Numbered from the stretch's first letter, positions 36,403 through 48,625 are shown. The stretch is DNA of 64,000 nt from Mytilus galloprovincialis (GCF_965363235.1 NC_134845.1:33450654-33514653); one strand, 5' to 3'. The notes: generated by a model not told the origin, from the letters alone. A program made the numbers and translations.

Positions 36403-36409
36403 TTAAGAC

Positions 36410-37260
36410 CTGGAAAATTCCCACATGAAAATAAGCATTGTATATATTAGTGTCTTTCAATAAACATATATTTAGAGCAGTTAGACACATGTTACGGTAC
36501 CAGTAGTCAGGTGAACTACAAAGTAATCTTTATTTAAATAATATCATACTTACATAATTTGATAATAATGTTTGAATAATCTTCCCTGAATTTTCTCAAA
36601 AAAAGTAAATTTTGTTTGCAATCCCACAAAAATTCTCAAGTTTTGAGATGATAAAACATGCCTTTTTCTCATATAAGATCATAATTTTTTATAAGAGTTC
36701 AATGTTTCATCTCATTAATTCAACAAAGAAACTGATTGCGCAAAGATCTTAAGTATTTGAACAAGGCCTACAAAAATTGAGCATGCTAGCTGAGTGTTCT
36801 GAAGGTAAAGACAAATGAGATGTTCATTGTCCATGAAATTACACTTAAATAATTAGTAAAGAAATTTGCAAAGGAGTCAGACAATTAAAAATTCTATTTG
36901 AGCAACGAAGTCCTTAGAGTACAAGAAAAGAAGTCAGATAGCATGACATTTTTACTTGTATAAGTAAAACGATCTGAATGTCTAAGGGGCATAACTAAGC
37001 CAAAAAATAATTTACCTATACAAGTACAAAATACACTTGTATCCAACAAATTTACATAAATACAAGAGTTCTTCAAGTAAATAAAAATTACTTGTACAAC
37101 TAGTCAAGTAGTACCCCTGACTGACCTGTCTGATTATCAATTATCGAAATTATCTGATTAAAATAAAGTATGAATATATATTGCAAACAAATATACATAA
37201 TTGATTGGTTTATGGTTGCTTAACATTCAATTGGGAAAGACTACCGGTATATATATAAGG
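36410..37260. other. Upstream region of STAND gene 1, no feature identified
   Basis: An acceptor at 36410-36411 shows that the 5' UTR continues in an upstream exon, but I cannot place that exon or a promoter. The region is AT-rich with only unsupported short frames. Confidence 0.4.
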
Positions 37261-37279
37261 AATAGTATTGGTACTTTAA

Positions 37280-37901
37280 GGGCATACGATACAGCTTTGA
37301 TCCCATAATGAAATTTTGTTGAAAATTTGCATTTAGCTAAAGGCTATTTTTTACCTGATTAATTAAATATGTTATGAAAATATACCATCATGTGCTACTT
37401 TTTGAGTACATTGAGGTTCCGATTTCAAATATTTCCTCAAAGTACAGTTTTGTGGACGTATTTTTCCTTTTCGACAGAAATACATAACTTTTTTGTTTTC
37501 AAAGATAAACACAAGCTGTTTTTTGTTAAATTATTTGTAATTTATGTTTTATATAAATATTGTATAAATTTGTACATTTTATTTTTACAAATAACTCAAA
37601 AATTTATCAAATGTTCATGAATGTAGAAAAAAAACGTAATTTTTTGCTGTATTCTAATCAAATTAAAAAAAATTACATTATTTAGGTTTTCATGAAATTT
37701 GGTACATATAATCTTCTAATGTAATCAAACCAAATGTCATTTTAAAAAAGGTCCATGAACTCGTTTTCAAGTTAAATCGGTTTGAATGATAAAATCAGTC
37801 GAAAACTGCATCTTTTCCCCAGTAGTCACAGTTTGACGTCGCGAAAATAACAATTTACTATAGCAACAGGATTAACTCCCCTGTAACTGTATTGTATGCC
37901 C
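37280..37901. mobile_element. 622-bp element with inverted ends, flanked by TTAA
   Basis: The left end 'gggcatacgatacag' and right end 'ctgtattgtatgccc' are inverted. TTAA lies on both sides (37276-37279 and 37902-37905). TTAA duplications are the mark of piggyBac-type elements, but the ends begin GGG rather than CCC, so the class is uncertain. No transposase. Confidence 0.55.
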
Positions 37902-37943
37902 TTAAGAGCAAAAGGCAATACTTGTATTTTTAAAAATCATTAA

Positions 37944-38365
37944 ATGGTATGGTTCCTAACTATTTACAAGAAAATTTTCATTTTACTGATAATCAAAATT
38001 ATAACTTACGTTCAGCTGATGAAAAACTATTCAAACTTCCAAAACCAAAAACAAATTTTTTAAAGAAAACATTTACATATTCAGGTTCTCAAATATGGAA
38101 CAGTTTACCAAATGAAATAAAAATGAGTAATACACTTGTATCTTTTAAAACAAAATGTTACACATTTTTCATCAATTGTGCAAATTAATATGCTTTTTCA
38201 TTATTATTTAAATACAATTGTATATTGTGTATAATATAACTTTATAATACTCTATGTACTTATAAATATGTTATTATTATTTTGAGGACTCTCAGGAAGA
38301 TTAGTTTAAACTAATGGGATCATCCTCTTGAAATAAAGATTATTTATTTATTTATTTTATTTTTA
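37944..38365 (+). pseudogene. 5'-truncated non-LTR retrotransposon (LINE) tail
   Basis: The 79-codon frame at 37949-38188 has YNLRS, FTYSGSQIWNSLPNEIK and SLVSFK-like words (here TLVSFKTKCYTFF), the usual end of LINE reverse transcriptases of the jockey/CR1 kind. It is followed by a 3' region and a (TTTA)n tail at about 38340-38360. Everything upstream is missing, as in a 5'-truncated insertion, and the element next to it (37280-37901) is unrelated. Confidence 0.75.
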
Positions 38366-39600
38366 TAAGAGCCCCTATATACAATTCAGTAACACATGAA
38401 TTTAGAAAATCTTTTAATAGTACTTTCTGAATGGTGTATCTCATATTTGTTTTTTTCAATTATAATTAACACCCCTATTAACTGACATGGTGTGCAAATA
38501 TCTACTACAGATCAAATGAACTAAAGGGCACTGTAATAGCCTTCAATAATAAAGAAACAACATAATGTATAGTTAGCTATAAATGACCTGGCATGGCTAA
38601 TAGTCCAACAGTTCATATAGCAGAAAATTATATAATTATAGCAAAAAACTTCGTCACAGTTTTTTTTGTTAGTATCATACATGTCATATAACAATGTACA
38701 TGATGTATATGGAAAGATTTTACAATTTGTTAATATATAACATGTATAATTCAGAAATGTTACTATTTATAAACTTTGGGGTAATTATAGTATTACCCTT
38801 CACTTCAAATTATAATTATTCTCTTGAATTTTGATCAAGATTATGGATGGGGGTTTAACCTTCAGTTAAATTTAAAAAAAAATAAAAGTTCAGCATTAGC
38901 CCGACGTCTAGGAATCTTACAGTATTGTAACACACTTGATGCAGCTGTTGAATCTATATTTATGATCATTTATGGGGTGCAATGCTTAATGTGTGTTGCA
39001 AATAGACATAAAGAATACAAAAACAAAAATACAGAAAGAAAATAAATTTTTGGTTGTGTTTTTTTGTAAGATGAAGTTGCTAAATCTGTTTCTACAGACT
39101 GAAACTAAACACTTAGCAGTGCATGTGTATACAAACCGGGATGAAGGTCTATTTTCATTTATTTTAAGTATACTAACACAACAGAAAGGCATTAATTTCT
39201 GATTATTGTTTTGTGGTTTACCAGTACCGGTAGGTACAATGATTTGACAAAGAATTATGTTTTAACAGACCCTGTGGATCACAGATTTATAGTTTTTATT
39301 TCTACAGAAATTTCTATGGAAATAAAATGTCAGTGTTTATATCAACCATCCTTAGCATATCATGCTTAATATATTATATAATAACTCTAACTGCTAATCC
39401 ACCTATGAATGGGGTCACCTATTACTATAAATTAATAAAAGAAAATATCCATAACATATTGTATTGGCATATATACTTTCATGACTTTGTTGGTAAAATG
39501 TATCGTTTCAAGGTATTGATTATGCTGTCACATAAAAAAGCTTATATTTAACTTGGTAAAACTGCAGCATTACAACATAAAGATTATAGTGAAAAAATAG
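38366..39600. other. No feature identified
   Basis: AT-rich sequence. The short frames at 38824-39045 and 39327-39551 have no recognisable motif or splice context. Confidence 0.4.
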
Positions 39601-39611
39601 ATTCTAAATTG

Positions 39612-40186
39612 CTTAATATGGAGGATGATGGGATCGAGCTCAAGTGGCGCTCAATGAAAACCAATCTCATCTTTAGGGAGCTACCATTTGATTTTTTAGG
39701 GGGGGGGGCTAGAATGAAATTTGAAAAAAATAGGCAGGACAGGAGTTTTGAGTAAAAAAAAAAGGCAGGATGAGACACTTTGCAAAAAAAAAAGGCAGGA
39801 TGACAATTTAGGTAAAAAAAGTCAGGATAAACCGGTCTCACTTAATATGGAGGATGATGGGATCGAGCTCAAGTGGGCTCAATGAAAACCAATCTCATCT
39901 TTAGGGAGCTACCATTTGATTTTTAGGGGGGGGGGGCTAGGATGAAATTTGAAAAAAATAGGCAGGACAGGAATTTTGAGTAAAAAAAAAGGCAGGATGA
40001 GACAATTGCATAAAAAAAAAGTCAGGATGACAATTTAGGTAAAAAAAAGTCAGGATAAACTAATAAAAAAAAGGCAGGACCGAATAGAGTGAAAAATAAA
40101 AAGGCAGGACAGAGATTACAACTAAAAAAAATGCAGGACAAAATTTTTCATCCTAGCCCCCCCATAAAAATCAAATGGTAGCTCCC
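39612..40186. mobile_element. Harbinger-like MITE (GGGAGCTACCATTTGATTTT ends) with a 229-bp tandem duplication
   Basis: The element proper begins at 39676 ('gggagctaccatttgatttt' after TTA) and ends at 40186 ('aaatcaaatggtagctccc' before TTA). The segment starting 'cttaatatggaggatgatgg' occurs at 39612 and again at 39841, so flank plus half of the element was duplicated in tandem. The interior is made of 'aaaaaaggcaggatga' and 'aaaagtcaggat' motifs. A single intact inverted copy is at 42864-43160. Confidence 0.7.
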
Positions 40187-40970
40187 TTACTGGCATCCAA
40201 TTTCACACAGAAGAAAACACTGAGGATACACTTAATTCTATTATCAAACAAAAGTTGAACAAATGACAAAAGAGTCTTACTTTGTTGTTATTGTTAACTT
40301 TTCTGTTATACGATTGTTGTTATAACTCTAAGCTAATTATATTTAACATTGTATATATAATTATAAATGACTTCGCTTGAAATCATATTAAGTTCTTTCC
40401 GATCTCAAAAACTTAAAAAAAAAATCAATATTCAATATCAAAGAAAGCTATTTGAAAGATAAGGGCCATGGTAAAAAAAACTTTGAGTGTCTATTAAACC
40501 AGGAAATATTATAAAATAAAAATAAAAATAGTGTACAAAAGCAGAGACATATATAGTGGTGTTAAAACTTGAAACTTTTTATCACAGTGTAAAGGGTGTC
40601 TTCCTCCTATTCCCACTTGTTAAAAATACTATTCCTTCTATTCCCACTTGCAAATAACAATAGATGTTTTGATAAATAATTTGTTTTTATAACAATCAGG
40701 GTTAATTAGAATTTCACCTAAAATTTACCTGTACTTTTTTTTTAAAGCATAACATATTTGGTACACTGTTTAGGTATAATACCTTGTTTATTTGTAATAT
40801 GTTTCTTTTTTCATCAAATAAATACTTAAAAATAGAGAAAAATTATGATAAATAGATTGGAGTCAGATTTATTTTAAAATTTTTGAATTTGTAACTTTAA
40901 AAAATTGTCTGCTTTACTAATAAATCATGATATAAATAATATTATAACCAAGTATAATCTTATATATACA
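40187..40970. other. No feature identified
   Basis: AT-rich. A phrase 'tcttcctcctattcccacttg' appears around 40602-40655 and a similar one near 41735-41800, suggesting a small repeated unit, but too little to classify. Confidence 0.35.
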
Positions 40971-40974
40971 TGTA

Positions 40975-41440
40975 TATATCTTTATTCTCACAAACCAAAT
41001 AACAGAAAGGTATAGAGATAATTTTACATATTTCAATACAATTACATAAATATATAATGTACGAAAGTAGATAGAGGCATTCACAATTGTTTACCCAGAA
41101 AAGTTCAATTTGTTATTGATCTCCTTTATTAGTTTACAAAGTTCCTTCAGTTCTGTACATTTTGGGGAATTTATTAAGTCATAAAACTTCTATGTGTTTG
41201 TTCTATTTCTATTGTAAAATGCAAAACATTGTTTTCTACAATTATCGAAAGCTGAACAATTAAAAATGTAATGGTATTCAACACCAATGACATCTGAATA
41301 TTAACACAATACACATTTTCGGTTTTCTCTTTCTATGTTTTGCCATCTTCCAGTTTCTATTGGAGATTTCATGTTCAAAGTTCCAAATTTAAGAAATAAG
41401 GATATCTGCCATTCATCCAAAATAAATATTTCTCAAACTC
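40975..41440 (-). pseudogene. Decayed LINE reverse transcriptase C-terminal fragment
   Basis: On the - strand the region translates to fragments such as LNMKSPIETGRWQNIERENRKCVLC, then a stop, then IGVEYHYIFNCSAF and RKQCFAFYNRNR. ENR.C..C...IG.E.H..F.C is the zinc-knuckle-like tail seen in many LINE polyproteins. Internal stops and a missing 5' part show it is dead. Confidence 0.65.
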
Positions 41441-42095
41441 CAAAGTAACTTTAAATTAACGATAATTTAATGCTTTTGGTGATTCCTGTTGGCTTAAGAT
41501 GTGGAATAAAAGTATACCTTAAAACATAATTACTTGGACCAATAATCAAAGATATAAAATAATGGGTGAAAACTGTTAACTTTACTTCATTATTTATTTT
41601 GTTTAAAAAAAAACAGAATTCATACAGATGCAAAAATAACTTATTACCTGTTCTAATAAAAAAAAAACACTGGTCAATTAACAGTTGATTAAAACATGTT
41701 TGTACAGTATAATCCTTTGTTTGCACAAGTTTTCCTTCTATTCCCACATTAAATTTTACCTTTTCTTTCCAGATTTATAAAAAGTGGGAATAGAGGGAAT
41801 GAACCGTGTAAAGTAGCCCAACATATCTTGTCAAGTTGTTCATATATGCACCACGAAGCCATTTAATTAAATACCAAGCCACTTTGACATTTTGTTTTCA
41901 CAATAATTATTCAATCTTGGCGGAATTGATGATTCTTAAAGTTTTTCTTAGGGAAATATTACAAAATTAACATAGCATGCATGGACAGGACCTTAAATAC
42001 TTTTAAAGGACATGTACTTTTGCATATTTTTTTTTTTAACAAATGCGTCCTTGTTAAAAGGATGGAGAAAAAAATAACGTTTTCGCCTAAATTAC

Positions 42096-42385
42096 CTTTC
42101 AATTGTTTTCCATGTTGTCTTGATGTGTGTCCACGGAACCCAGAGATAGATTTCAGAATCTTGTCACAGTCAAGACATTTGTAACCATCAGTAGCAGTAA
42201 CATCTGCACTTAAACTCTTGTCAATTTCCTTGACATTTTTTTTTTTTGGGGGGGGGGGGGTGCACACCTGTCGCTAGAACAAAGTCGTCGTCACTATCTA
42301 CAATTGGGTCAGTGTCTGTGTATTCCCCGAACAATATATCTAAATCTAAATTGTCGTCCCACGATAAAAAATCTGTCTTGGACAT
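42096..42385 (-). pseudogene. C2H2 zinc-finger exon with a frame break in a C13A12 run
   Basis: The frame from ATG at 42385-42383 encodes MSKTDFLSWDDNLDLDILFG and an acidic stretch to ...FVLATG. The sequence then runs into 13 C and 12 A (42236-42253). The second part, in another frame, encodes ...DGYKCLDCDKILKSISGFRG and HTSRQHGK, a C2H2 finger (C-x2-C-x12-H-x4-H). It ends at a donor 'GAAAG|GTAAT' (42096/42095). A one-base length error in the run would unite both frames, so this may be a live first exon with a sequencing error, a true pseudogene, or a frameshift polymorphism. No downstream exon was found. Confidence 0.5.
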
Positions 42386-42863
42386 CGTGAATATCACAAC
42401 AGCCACCAAGCATCAATTTTAATATAGATATAAATATTGAGATGAAAGTTAATTTAATATAAAATTTTATAATTTTTTTTAATTTTTTTTTTCTCGACAT
42501 TACACAGTTATTTCCTGCAAAGATAATAATTTCCCACATACTCCTAATCATGGGACCCCCTAATTAACAGACCGATTGATGCTACATGTAAACAGCGTCA
42601 TTATTATTCACCTGCGAATTTGTTTACAATACAAGATTTTAATTCTGAAAGTCTTTGTCCTGGTCCTTAATACAAAGAAAAACAACAAGGTGTTCCGAGT
42701 GATTATTATCGATTGTCTAGACTACCGCTAATCTCGTTATCATATGATTAGAGGATGCTGGGTACGAGTTTACACGCGTGAAGTCAGCAAGATTTACTAG
42801 TCGCTAATCTCTTTAGTATACACAAGTACACACCCGTGATATCGCGGGTCCGTGACTGAATTA

Positions 42864-43160
42864 GGGAGCTACCATTTGATTTTTATGGGGGGGGGGGGGG
42901 GGGGGGGCTAGAAGGAAAAACTTTGTCCTGCATTTTTTTTTAGTTGTAATCTCTGTCCTGCCTTTTTATTTTTCACTCTATTCGGTCCTGCCTTTTTTTT
43001 TTAGTTTATCCTGACTTTTTTTTACCTAAATTGTCATCCTGACTTTTTTTTTTTGCAATTGTCTCATCCTGCCTTTTTTTTTACTCAAAATTCCTGTCCT
43101 GCCTATTTTTTTCAAATTTCATCCTAGCCCCCCCCCCCTAAAAATCAAATGGTAGCTCCC
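42864..43160. mobile_element. Harbinger-like MITE, 297 bp, TTA duplication
   Basis: It begins 'gggagctaccatttgatttt' and ends 'aaaatcaaatggtagctccc'. TTA is at 42861-42863 and 43161-43163. G and C runs lie just inside the ends. The interior is the reverse complement of 39676-40186 without its duplication. Confidence 0.75.
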
Positions 43161-43163
43161 TTA

Positions 43164-44215
43164 AAGTATATAACTATGCCTAAGTCTTATTTTAGTAATT
43201 GGTATTGTTATCTGATAAAGTCATGTCGATTATAAGATACACAGTTTTCTCTACTTTCAAATCTTTCTGTTTGAACCCGTCGACCTGGAACTTATCAATT
43301 ATTGGAAATATTAATTATTTGGAAAACAAAAGGTCCAGGCTATCCAGGAATGGGGTATTTTTTAATCAACAGCATTGTCCTATATTAGTTATCTTAGAAA
43401 GTCTTTCTGATTGCTGAATAAAGCTACAACAGGGAAAAATTTGACAATGATTGAATTTAGTAGTGTCAGCCCTTTGATTATGACTCGTGTATATAGCAAA
43501 ATCCTAAATACACCGTTTGGTGGTGCGCCTGTCAAATGCGGAACGTAAAGATAATTAGGTTATAGCTAACAGGTGAATATACTATTGGTATCGGTATCGG
43601 ATTAGACCCGGAACTTGTTAATTATTGGCAATATTAATTATGTGGAAAACAAAAGGGTCTGGAGTGGTGTAATTTTTAATCTACACCATTGTCCTATATA
43701 AGTTATATATAGAGTTGAATTCTTTGATTTGTCGTTTTTACCCGATGACGGCTGACAAATTGGACCTCGTAATTTTAGTATTATAGATGTCTCTGACAAA
43801 AGTGAGCAAAAACAAATAATAATGTAAAAGGAACCGTTGTGAGGTGAATATAAAATAATATTTATATCAAAAGATTAACAAATATTTCTTACTTTGTGTC
43901 AACTTGATTTACTATAATCGACTCAAGTCACTCTATAGACTAAATCAAATGAATATTCTACTTTCGTTTTAAAAAAAAGATATGACTTAGAACCAAAATT
44001 CATCATAAATACATCTACAAAAAAGTACCTAAATAAACCAAGGATTTGTATAGCAAATCCTTGAATAAATTGAGAGAAATTAACTGACGAAAACACTAAA
44101 CCTTGAATCTGTGATGTGTGACTGTCAAGGTGAATTGAACGCAGAACTCTTCAAAAGCAATACAAGAAGACACTAAAGAAAATCTAAACACAATTATATT
44201 GCTATTATAATTATC
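43164..44215. other. No gene; a partial two-copy repeat
   Basis: The phrase 'gacc.ggaactt.t.aattattgg.aatattaatta.ttggaaaacaaaagg' occurs at about 43281-43335 and 43607-43655, followed in both by 'aattgtcctatat.agtta'-like text. It is a small diverged duplication, nothing else recognised. Confidence 0.5.
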
Positions 44216-44300
44216 CGGCAATTAGTCTACAATGTAACACTAATATTTTTGTTATTGTTACATTTTCATGTTACAGTAGCCAGTGCCATTATATTAACCA
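44216..44300. repeat. Arm fragment of the MULE-like element
   Basis: 'attagtctacaatgtaac' and 'gtagccagtgccatta' match the right arm at about 21170-21240. It ends 70 bp before the LTR element. Confidence 0.55.
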
Positions 44301-44373
44301 ATTGCAAGTCTCTGCAGTCGCTTTTTTTTGTTTGGTTGGCTTGCTACATGTGGATATAATATTAATTCTATAG

Positions 44374-45399
44374 TGTAACGTGTCTGGGGTCCGTACCCGA
44401 GTTGATTCTCGAGATCTGAGACTTGTATATTTTCTTATTGTTTATAATTTCTCTCTTACTCTCTCTCTGCTCATTAAAGCTCCTCCAGCTCAATGATTAT
44501 TCAGCCTTACTGGCTTACTGACTCTATAGGTCAATTAAATAGCAAGATCTACTTGCTCACTAGCTCTGTAGCTCTTAGCTCAACAGACTCACTAGCGCTG
44601 TAGCTCCACTGGCTCACAAATTGTCGCTCTTTCCGCTTTATCTTTATCAACGAAGCTCTCTAAGCTCTCTAGCTCTTCTGTTTCTCTCGATACAGCTCAC
44701 TTATAGCTTAAGGTAATACTTCTGCTAAGTTTCAGTTATTGGAAAGACTAGAGCAGTGAATCCAATGTTTGGAACTATAAGCAAGTATTTATCTTATCAC
44801 TTATACTTGTGATCTGATCGTAATACCGACCCCGACTGACTGCTGACGGCTGTTTATATACCCCTGGATGATTGGAATATACCGCTTTTGGACAATACCA
44901 TTATCCTATATTGCCTAGTAACGAGGGTGTATCAACCCTGGATGAGTCGACCTTTATTGGACTGTGCCATATTGAGCATATCATAGTAACAAGGGATGTA
45001 AAGTAATGAAACGATAATATCTTATCTCAATGAAGATATTACGGTACCCGATGACCATAAAAATACCATTTATATTGTTATTACATCTCACGCTGAGGAT
45101 TCTTCATACAAGTTAACTCATTTGCCAGTTTATAAAATAGTCAGAGATATGCATAACTACTTGAATTGGAAAGTAGAATATAGTCCGAAATAATCAAATG
45201 ATTAACCTCACTGTAACTTTAATAAAATGTAACTTATTAATACGATGAAGTTTAAGGTAAGTATTAAGACAAATAAAGAAATTGTAACTGTACCTTTTAA
45301 TTCCAATGTTTTGATGTTTAGGGTTCAAATAGGAAAGGGGACAGTAACTACTGACTTCGCCCTTTTTAATGCATAGTCGTCCCATAGCCTTTCGTCACA
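44374..45399 (-). repeat. 3' LTR of the Gag-protease element
   Basis: Near-identical to 48626-49657. Contains a CT/AGCTC-rich section (around 44460-44710: 'ctctctctgctc', repeated 'agctc'). Ends TG...CA. The 63-codon frame inside it occurs in both LTRs and is not a gene. Confidence 0.9.
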
Positions 45400-45927
45400 T
45401 TACCCACGCCTCCGAGAAATGCGTCCTCGCATTTTGTTGTCAGTCGAAAAGAATTTTCTTTGTAAAGACAGAATCATTCCTTTAACAGGGATTACCTTCT
45501 GAACTCTTAGAAATACATTTTCCAACCTTAACAAATTTGCGACACATTCATTTCCCGACAAAGGGATAATGATCAAATGATGATACAAGGATCCAATAAT
45601 TTTAACTGCCACAGGAAATACTGATATAACAAAATAACCGGTATGAAATAATTTTGCCTATGTAGCGGCTCACAAGAAGCCTACTCTTATCGAACACGAT
45701 GCCAAAAGACACTGCTGCTACAAAGGGATCTTTAAGGTGCACAAGGTGTGACATTCAATGTACACCAGCCTTGGAGTTAACGTCCCCAATCCGACCGGAC
45801 ACATACATATTTATAAAATAAAATTAATACATGTTTTGATATATTTATTCATTTTCCAAAAGTACTTTATCCGTTAAGCATGCCTTGCTTCAATAAAGTG
45901 TTAATCACTACTGTATTGGTCGCTCAA

Positions 45928-48450
45928 TTAAAGGACCTGTTCAACGACCTCAATTATTTCAACATTTCTTCCGTTTTCCTCATATGTTGTTTTGGTGGTA
46001 ACTGTTCTTCTAACAGTTGTTGAAGCAGATGCCTGCGTTCCAATCTCGACTCCTTTACCGCTATTAACAACTTTTGTAGGGGCTCTTGGTATCACATGTC
46101 TTAAATCCTTCGGACTCAATTTATTTGCTTCTGTAGATGAAAGACCATGAAAAGGTCTCTTCTTTGTTGCCATTATGATGGGTTTTGTCGGCTTTCTTAT
46201 TATTCTACCAACTTCTACATCCTTCCTAACTATAAGAGAAGATTTAACTTCCTTATTGTTTTCCTGTACAGCTGCATTGTCAGCCTGTTTCATCCCTTCT
46301 ATTAACTGACCTACGTTATCTTCCTTAACTTTCTTAGTTGCTTCAGTTATAGGATCAATCTTATTGGTCTGATCTTCATTGTTATTTTCATCTGAATTGG
46401 TTTCTTCTCCTGTACTAATTGGACCAATTATCTGTCCCGGATCTTTCCTGAGGCATTCATCTGTATCTGATGACAAGTCTATGTCAGGTACTATGTCTGC
46501 ACCTTTTGGTTCATCTTTGACATGCACTTTCTTATGTCTTTTAACATTACTTTTTCTGTTGCTTATATATGAACAACCCCCTTCTGTGCACGTATAACGT
46601 TTATTAGTGACCTTCATGTCACACTCTACTAAGTGCTCCTTTAAGTTATCTGTATCAAGTGTTTTGTAAGGACACTTTTGATGTTGATTCCTATGTGTAG
46701 TCTTTATTTTTGGCATAACTCTGAAACAACCGAATATTCCCTCATATTTCAATATAACCTGAGTACCATCAATTTCAAAACTATTCTTCTCAAGATCAAT
46801 CTTGCCTTTGGTTGACTTCATAAAATCAAGTCGAAGGATACCATCAATTGTGATGTGAGCCACAATGGCCTCAACAACCACAGATTTCCCGTGTTGGAAA
46901 ACCACATGAAAACTACCTTTACCTACAATCTTAAGTTGATCACCACTGGCAGTGAAGACTTGTTGATTTGAACTCATCAAATCTGGTTGTCTTGCCCTAG
47001 GTATTCTATTATATGTTTTCTCAGAAATAATAGTTACCGTGGCTCCTGTATCTACCATCAAACTAGCTGATAATCCATATAGGTCAGTGTCAACATACAT
47101 GCCAGCTGCATGAGCTGCTGTCGAGACACCTATGTTACCATGCAAGCCGTTTTTCTGGTTCTGTGAACTTTTTAGCATGCGTGTTGTACCTCTACCTCTA
47201 CTGTCATTGAAAGAATTGTAATTACTTTGTCCATTGTAATAATTATCTCTATTCCCATTTGTGTTACCATAAAATCCACGTCCACCATTATTATAACGAC
47301 CTCTTCTTTGTCGAAATCCACCTCTGTTAAATCGTCCACGTCCGTTATTATTTTGTGTTCTAGGTTCTTCTGTCTGGCGACTATTACTGTCATTCTTCAG
47401 CTCACGCATGTCCTTTTGCAGCTCTTGAAGTTTTTGTTCCATCTTTGACATCAACTCGGTTAATGCAATGTGATCAGAGTTTTCATTTTTGTCAATATGA
47501 CTCTCCTTTTCTTCAGTCTGTGATGCTTGTCTTAAATAGGAACGGCCGTCTTTAAGTTGTTTTTCTGCCCTGTTATACGTTTCGAGTTCAACTGCTACTC
47601 TAAGTGCGTCATTTAAACCATGAGGCCTTGACTGTTTAATACGGATTCTCATTTCTGAGTCTGCCAAAGCCTCAATAAAATATTGTTTTGCAAGGGTATC
47701 TCGTACATCCTCTGGAACCGTTGGATAAGCTTGATTAATTAATCGTCTTATTGATTGTCCTAACTCTGGCAGGCTCTCTGATGTTTTTTGTCTCCTCTCT
47801 GTAAGCTGTACTCGATAAAGCTCTGTTTGATTTGGTGGAGCAAACCTCTGCTCCAGAGCATTAACCAACGCTTTATAATTTTGTTGTTTATCAATCGGCA
47901 AATCACCCAAAATGCCTTGAGCTTGCCCTCTTAATGCGACTGCTAAATACAGTCCTTTATCCTGTTCAGACCAATTATTAATACTTGAGCAAGCCTCAAA
48001 ATGGGACTTAAAATCTAACCAAGATGAGGTACCTTCATATGTTGCAGGTTTAACTCGCACTGATGTAGAGTTGTTTTGTCTCAAGTTTTTATCATCTGTC
48101 TTCATAATGGGTTCATTATTTTTCTTAGTATCTGTAGAGCGATATTTTGATCTTACAGTTACCCCTGATGGTACATAATCCTTATTATCATCAAGCAAAT
48201 TTGGATACAGTCTGTCCTCAGTTGGTTCCTTAAAGGATTCTAATTGCTCCAACTGCTCTTTCAATTTCCTTATATCACAATCTATAAGTTCAGATTCTGT
48301 CGATGGTCGACCAGAAGCATACCCGGACTCTTCCATGAAATCATAAGATAAGCGATGCGAAGGTAGTCTAGGTGTAGACTGACTAGGATTTTCTAATCCG
48401 TTCATTTTGCTCATGAATTCATCCATTTCATCTGGAAATAGTTTTGCCAT
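45928..48450 (-). CDS. Gag-retropepsin-zinc finger protein of the LTR element (840 aa)
   Basis: One uninterrupted frame, MAKLFPDEMD to stop. Residues about 1-120 are acidic and polar. About 125-300 form a retrotransposon Gag core (SWLDFKSHFEACSSINNW, ALEQRFAPPNQTELYR, RPHGLNDALRVAVELETY). A coiled segment (LTELMSKMEQKLQELQKDM) precedes an Arg/Gly/Asn-rich nucleic-acid-binding stretch near 367-420. A retropepsin follows, with active site MVDTGATVTIIS near residue 466. After the protease, where a polymerase would normally follow, there is a Cys/His cluster (CPYKTLDTDNLKEHLVEC, near 593) and a C2H2 finger (CTEGGCSY...RHKKVH, near 620-642), then about 200 polar residues. It would assemble particles and cleave itself. 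The finger domain may have been captured from a host gene. Confidence 0.85.
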   Translation of the reverse strand: MAKLFPDEMDEFMSKMNGLENPSQSTPRLPSHRLSYDFMEESGYASGRPSTESELIDCDIRKLKEQLEQLESFKEPTEDRLYPNLLDDNKDYVPSGVTVRSKYRSTDTKKNNEPIMKTDDKNLRQNNSTSVRVKPATYEGTSSWLDFKSHFEACSSINNWSEQDKGLYLAVALRGQAQGILGDLPIDKQQNYKALVNALEQRFAPPNQTELYRVQLTERRQKTSESLPELGQSIRRLINQAYPTVPEDVRDTLAKQYFIEALADSEMRIRIKQSRPHGLNDALRVAVELETYNRAEKQLKDGRSYLRQASQTEEKESHIDKNENSDHIALTELMSKMEQKLQELQKDMRELKNDSNSRQTEEPRTQNNNGRGRFNRGGFRQRRGRYNNGGRGFYGNTNGNRDNYYNGQSNYNSFNDSRGRGTTRMLKSSQNQKNGLHGNIGVSTAAHAAGMYVDTDLYGLSASLMVDTGATVTIISEKTYNRIPRARQPDLMSSNQQVFTASGDQLKIVGKGSFHVVFQHGKSVVVEAIVAHITIDGILRLDFMKSTKGKIDLEKNSFEIDGTQVILKYEGIFGCFRVMPKIKTTHRNQHQKCPYKTLDTDNLKEHLVECDMKVTNKRYTCTEGGCSYISNRKSNVKRHKKVHVKDEPKGADIVPDIDLSSDTDECLRKDPGQIIGPISTGEETNSDENNNEDQTNKIDPITEATKKVKEDNVGQLIEGMKQADNAAVQENNKEVKSSLIVRKDVEVGRIIRKPTKPIIMATKKRPFHGLSSTEANKLSPKDLRHVIPRAPTKVVNSGKGVEIGTQASASTTVRRTVTTKTTYEENGRNVEIIEVVEQVL

Positions 48451-48602
48451 TCTGATTTTTCAAGAAATAACAACAACAGTATTTTAAATATTTTATTATC
48501 TTAAATATTATTGAGCGTTTAATTGACTCAGAAAGCTCTTTTGGCTCCTTACTAATTTTTCCGAATCGTATTGATTAACTCAGATGTACTAAGTTTTCTC
48601 AG

Positions 48603-48620
48603 ATCCCACCGCAGCCACCA
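48603..48620 (-). promoter_or_regulatory. Primer binding site, tRNA-Leu-like
   Basis: Five bases inside the 5' LTR, the + strand reads 'tcccaccgcagccacca'. This is the form of a tRNA 3' end including CCA, and resembles leucine tRNAs ending CACCG..GCCACCA. The tRNA identity is from memory; the CCA-ended match form and its position are what is seen. Confidence 0.65.
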
Positions 48621-48625
48621 ATTTA

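Noticed and set aside
47172-47448. Short frames on both strands over the Arg/Gly/Asn-rich part of the Gag ORF
   Set aside because: Shadows of the 840-codon frame; composition follows the main frame.
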